Assembly: GCA_009760855.2 (NCBI GenBank)
Contig: WPIO01000017.1
Location: forward strand, 4,084,501 to 4,148,500
Origin: Cristatella mucedo
Taxonomy: Eukaryota; Bryozoa; Phylactolaemata; Cristatellidae
Direction: 5' to 3'
DNA length: 64,000 nucleotides
Shown one piece after another: positions 62,545 through 64,000 of this stretch. Numbering within the stretch: the first letter of the stretch is position 1; the number at the start of each line of letters is the position of its first letter. The notes under the pieces were generated by a model. That model worked only from the letters and a program-made list of their open reading frames with translations. It searched no databases and had not been told where the DNA came from. The translations under genes were made by a program, and so were the position numbers.

Positions 62545-62630
62545 TGGAACGGTACTCGGTAGGTCAGTTGGCAGAGCAGAGTGAAGCGGAGAACCAGAGG
62601 TTGCGAGATGGCTCCCTGCTTGATGGGGCG
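62545..62630 (+). other. tRNA-like sequence, relic
   Basis: 'cggtaggtcagttggcagag' resembles a D-arm/A box and 'ccagaggttgcgagatggct' a T-arm/B box about 30 bp later. No complementary acceptor stem found, so probably a SINE or tRNA relic. Confidence 0.35.
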
Positions 62631-63883
62631 AAAATAAATCGTCTCAGTCTCGTCTGTACTCAGGTCCGCGGAAGACGGTCTTCGGTCGTCTTTTATTTGT
62701 AAAAAAAATTCTTGCCATGTATAAGAGAGTGTGCCAACCGTAGAACAGTTGGCTTAGAGCAGATATTTTGACCGAAGCGGAGCCTCGTGCAGGAGCCTCG
62801 AGTAAATATGCCATTGTACGGTTTACACTAAAGCCGTGGTTTACTAGTTTTCGGTTACCGTCTGTGAAAATGCACGTATTTGGTGCTCATTCTAATCCTT
62901 GCTGAGTCATCAGTTGTACTTCGAGAGGCTGGCATTACCAAACGGCAGACTACCGAGACATAATAAGGACCAGCGGTCGCCCGGATCAGCAAGCTCTTGC
63001 ACCCATGCATAGTGGTGTGGGGAAACCAAGGGCACAGTCCTGAGTGTCCTCACGTTGCAATAACGTTCCTTCTAATTACAATCTTGAGGCGCTTTTCTTC
63101 AATCCTAACTGATATCGCTGTTATAAGGAAAAGAAGGTCAAGGTCTTTCAAGCTCTCAGCGACCTTAAGCACGTTAGCACTTGGCCAAAGCTGATCTCCA
63201 TGTCAAGTGGTCTGTCGAAAACATCCAGATCCGCTGCAGAAAGATGAGTTTAGCAATTAATTTGCTTGACATGTCTTGGTTTCGCTCGTAGCGGTGCGGT
63301 ATACACGCTATTCGTAGCGACGGAGAGAGTTAATAGCTGTTGTTTATTATATGGCTAATTTTTTTCAATTAAACAGCTAATTGCAGTTGTTGCAGATCGT
63401 TGCCAGCTCAAGCAACGCTCCCAGTGGCTAGGAACGTGCAATGTACGCTGCAATGTACGCTCGCCGAGAAGTGGGCACGTCGAGTGGAGTCGCCGACTAT
63501 TAGACAAAAGCCTCGTCAACCGCGGGGGGGGGGGAGAACTGGGCTCCTCAAACGCTAGGCGCAGTCGCCATCGGTAGCGAACACGTGCAGGCAAGCAAGC
63601 ACATGCTTCTGGCTGCGCACATGCCTCTGGCTGCGCACGTGCGTAAGAAGGCCCGCGCACCTGCCTGCACAGATGCGCGGGCCGCAAACACTTGGCGGAT
63701 GTTACGCTGACGACCTTTCTGACCTTTCTATAGTTCGTTCAAGGCCTAAAGCTTTTGGTTTGCTTACGGCAGTCAGAAGGGTTTAATCGAATGCGACGCA
63801 GTAAGAATGAGAAGCAGCAGGCGAGTGAGGAAAGCGTTAAAGGAAGTCAGCGGCATCGAGGCAGCAGCGTTAAGTGGATGTAA
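62631..63883. other. unassigned sequence
   Basis: No conserved exon recognised. A G10 run lies at about 63,523. A short Lys/Glu/Ser-rich frame starts at ATG 63,793 and stops at 63,883. Confidence 0.3.
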
Positions 63884-64000
63884 ATGAAGTGCCGAGTCCG
63901 CAGCCGGAGAGACGACACCGCGATCGCGAAAGAACTGCGACTCTCGAAAGCTATGACCGACTGGAGCAGTGATGCCATCGCCAAAATAGTCCAGAGAAAG
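63884..64000 (+). CDS. open frame running off right edge, unidentified
   Basis: From ATG 63,884 the frame is open to the last base (39 codons): basic N-terminus, then 'DDTAIAKELRLSKAMTDW' and 'SSDAIAKIVQRK', which looks helical. It may be the first exon of a gene continuing past the window, or chance. No family recognised. Confidence 0.2.
   Translation, partial: MKCRVRSRRDDTAIAKELRLSKAMTDWSSDAIAKIVQRK

Overview
The window is eukaryotic nuclear DNA, almost certainly from an invertebrate animal. Two conserved animal genes are recognisable as spliced exons: a ceramide transfer protein gene (CERT/CERT1, also known as GPBP/COL4A3BP) and a nanos gene. Both lie on the + strand. Introns have GT-AG boundaries and reach 6.6 kb. 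Non-coding space is full of L2/CR1-type LINEs, tRNA-derived SINEs, DNA-transposon remnants, microsatellites and three minisatellites. The sequence does not let me name the phylum.

Region 1-6,672 is repeats and relics: a GA microsatellite, a degraded copy of an invertebrate mobile-element protein family (1,278-1,800), and two antisense LINE-B copies, one with a SINE inside it. Region 6,673-35,674 holds eleven CERT exons that join in frame to 548 codons plus a stop. They cover the second half of the PH domain, the serine-rich motif, the coiled-coil middle region, a FFAT-like motif and the whole START domain. The 5' exons (N-terminus and first half of the PH domain) were not found and probably lie upstream of the window. 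The CERT introns contain the best-preserved LINE-A copy (intact reverse-transcriptase frame, 20.9-22.6 kb), a 12-bp minisatellite (11.15-11.71 kb), and a LINE that has itself been invaded twice (30.4-33.1 kb).

Region 35.7-43.4 kb is intergenic: a Tigger/pogo-like remnant and decayed LINE-A and LINE-B copies. From about 43.4 kb the sequence changes to a GC- and CpG-rich texture with many runs of G or C of about 8-12 nt. A 38-bp minisatellite (47.66-47.97 kb) and some unassigned open frames lie here. Region 51.8-56.9 kb is the nanos gene: two short 5' exons in a CpG-rich block, a 3.8-kb intron holding a very homogeneous 24-bp minisatellite, and a 3' exon with the paired CCHC zinc fingers, followed by an AATAAA signal. 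Region 57-64 kb has no recognised gene except an open frame running off the right edge. It contains a 190-bp hAT element that strongly resembles the horizontally transferred SPIN family, with an 8-bp target duplication, plus a LINE-A 3' end and a SINE.

The two host genes are functionally unrelated: CERT carries ceramide from ER to Golgi, and nanos is a germline translational repressor. LINE-A ends in a hairpin with compensatory base changes between copies. At least one SINE carries the same tail, which suggests the SINE uses the LINE-A reverse transcriptase. I saw no microbial operon, CRISPR array or integrated virus.
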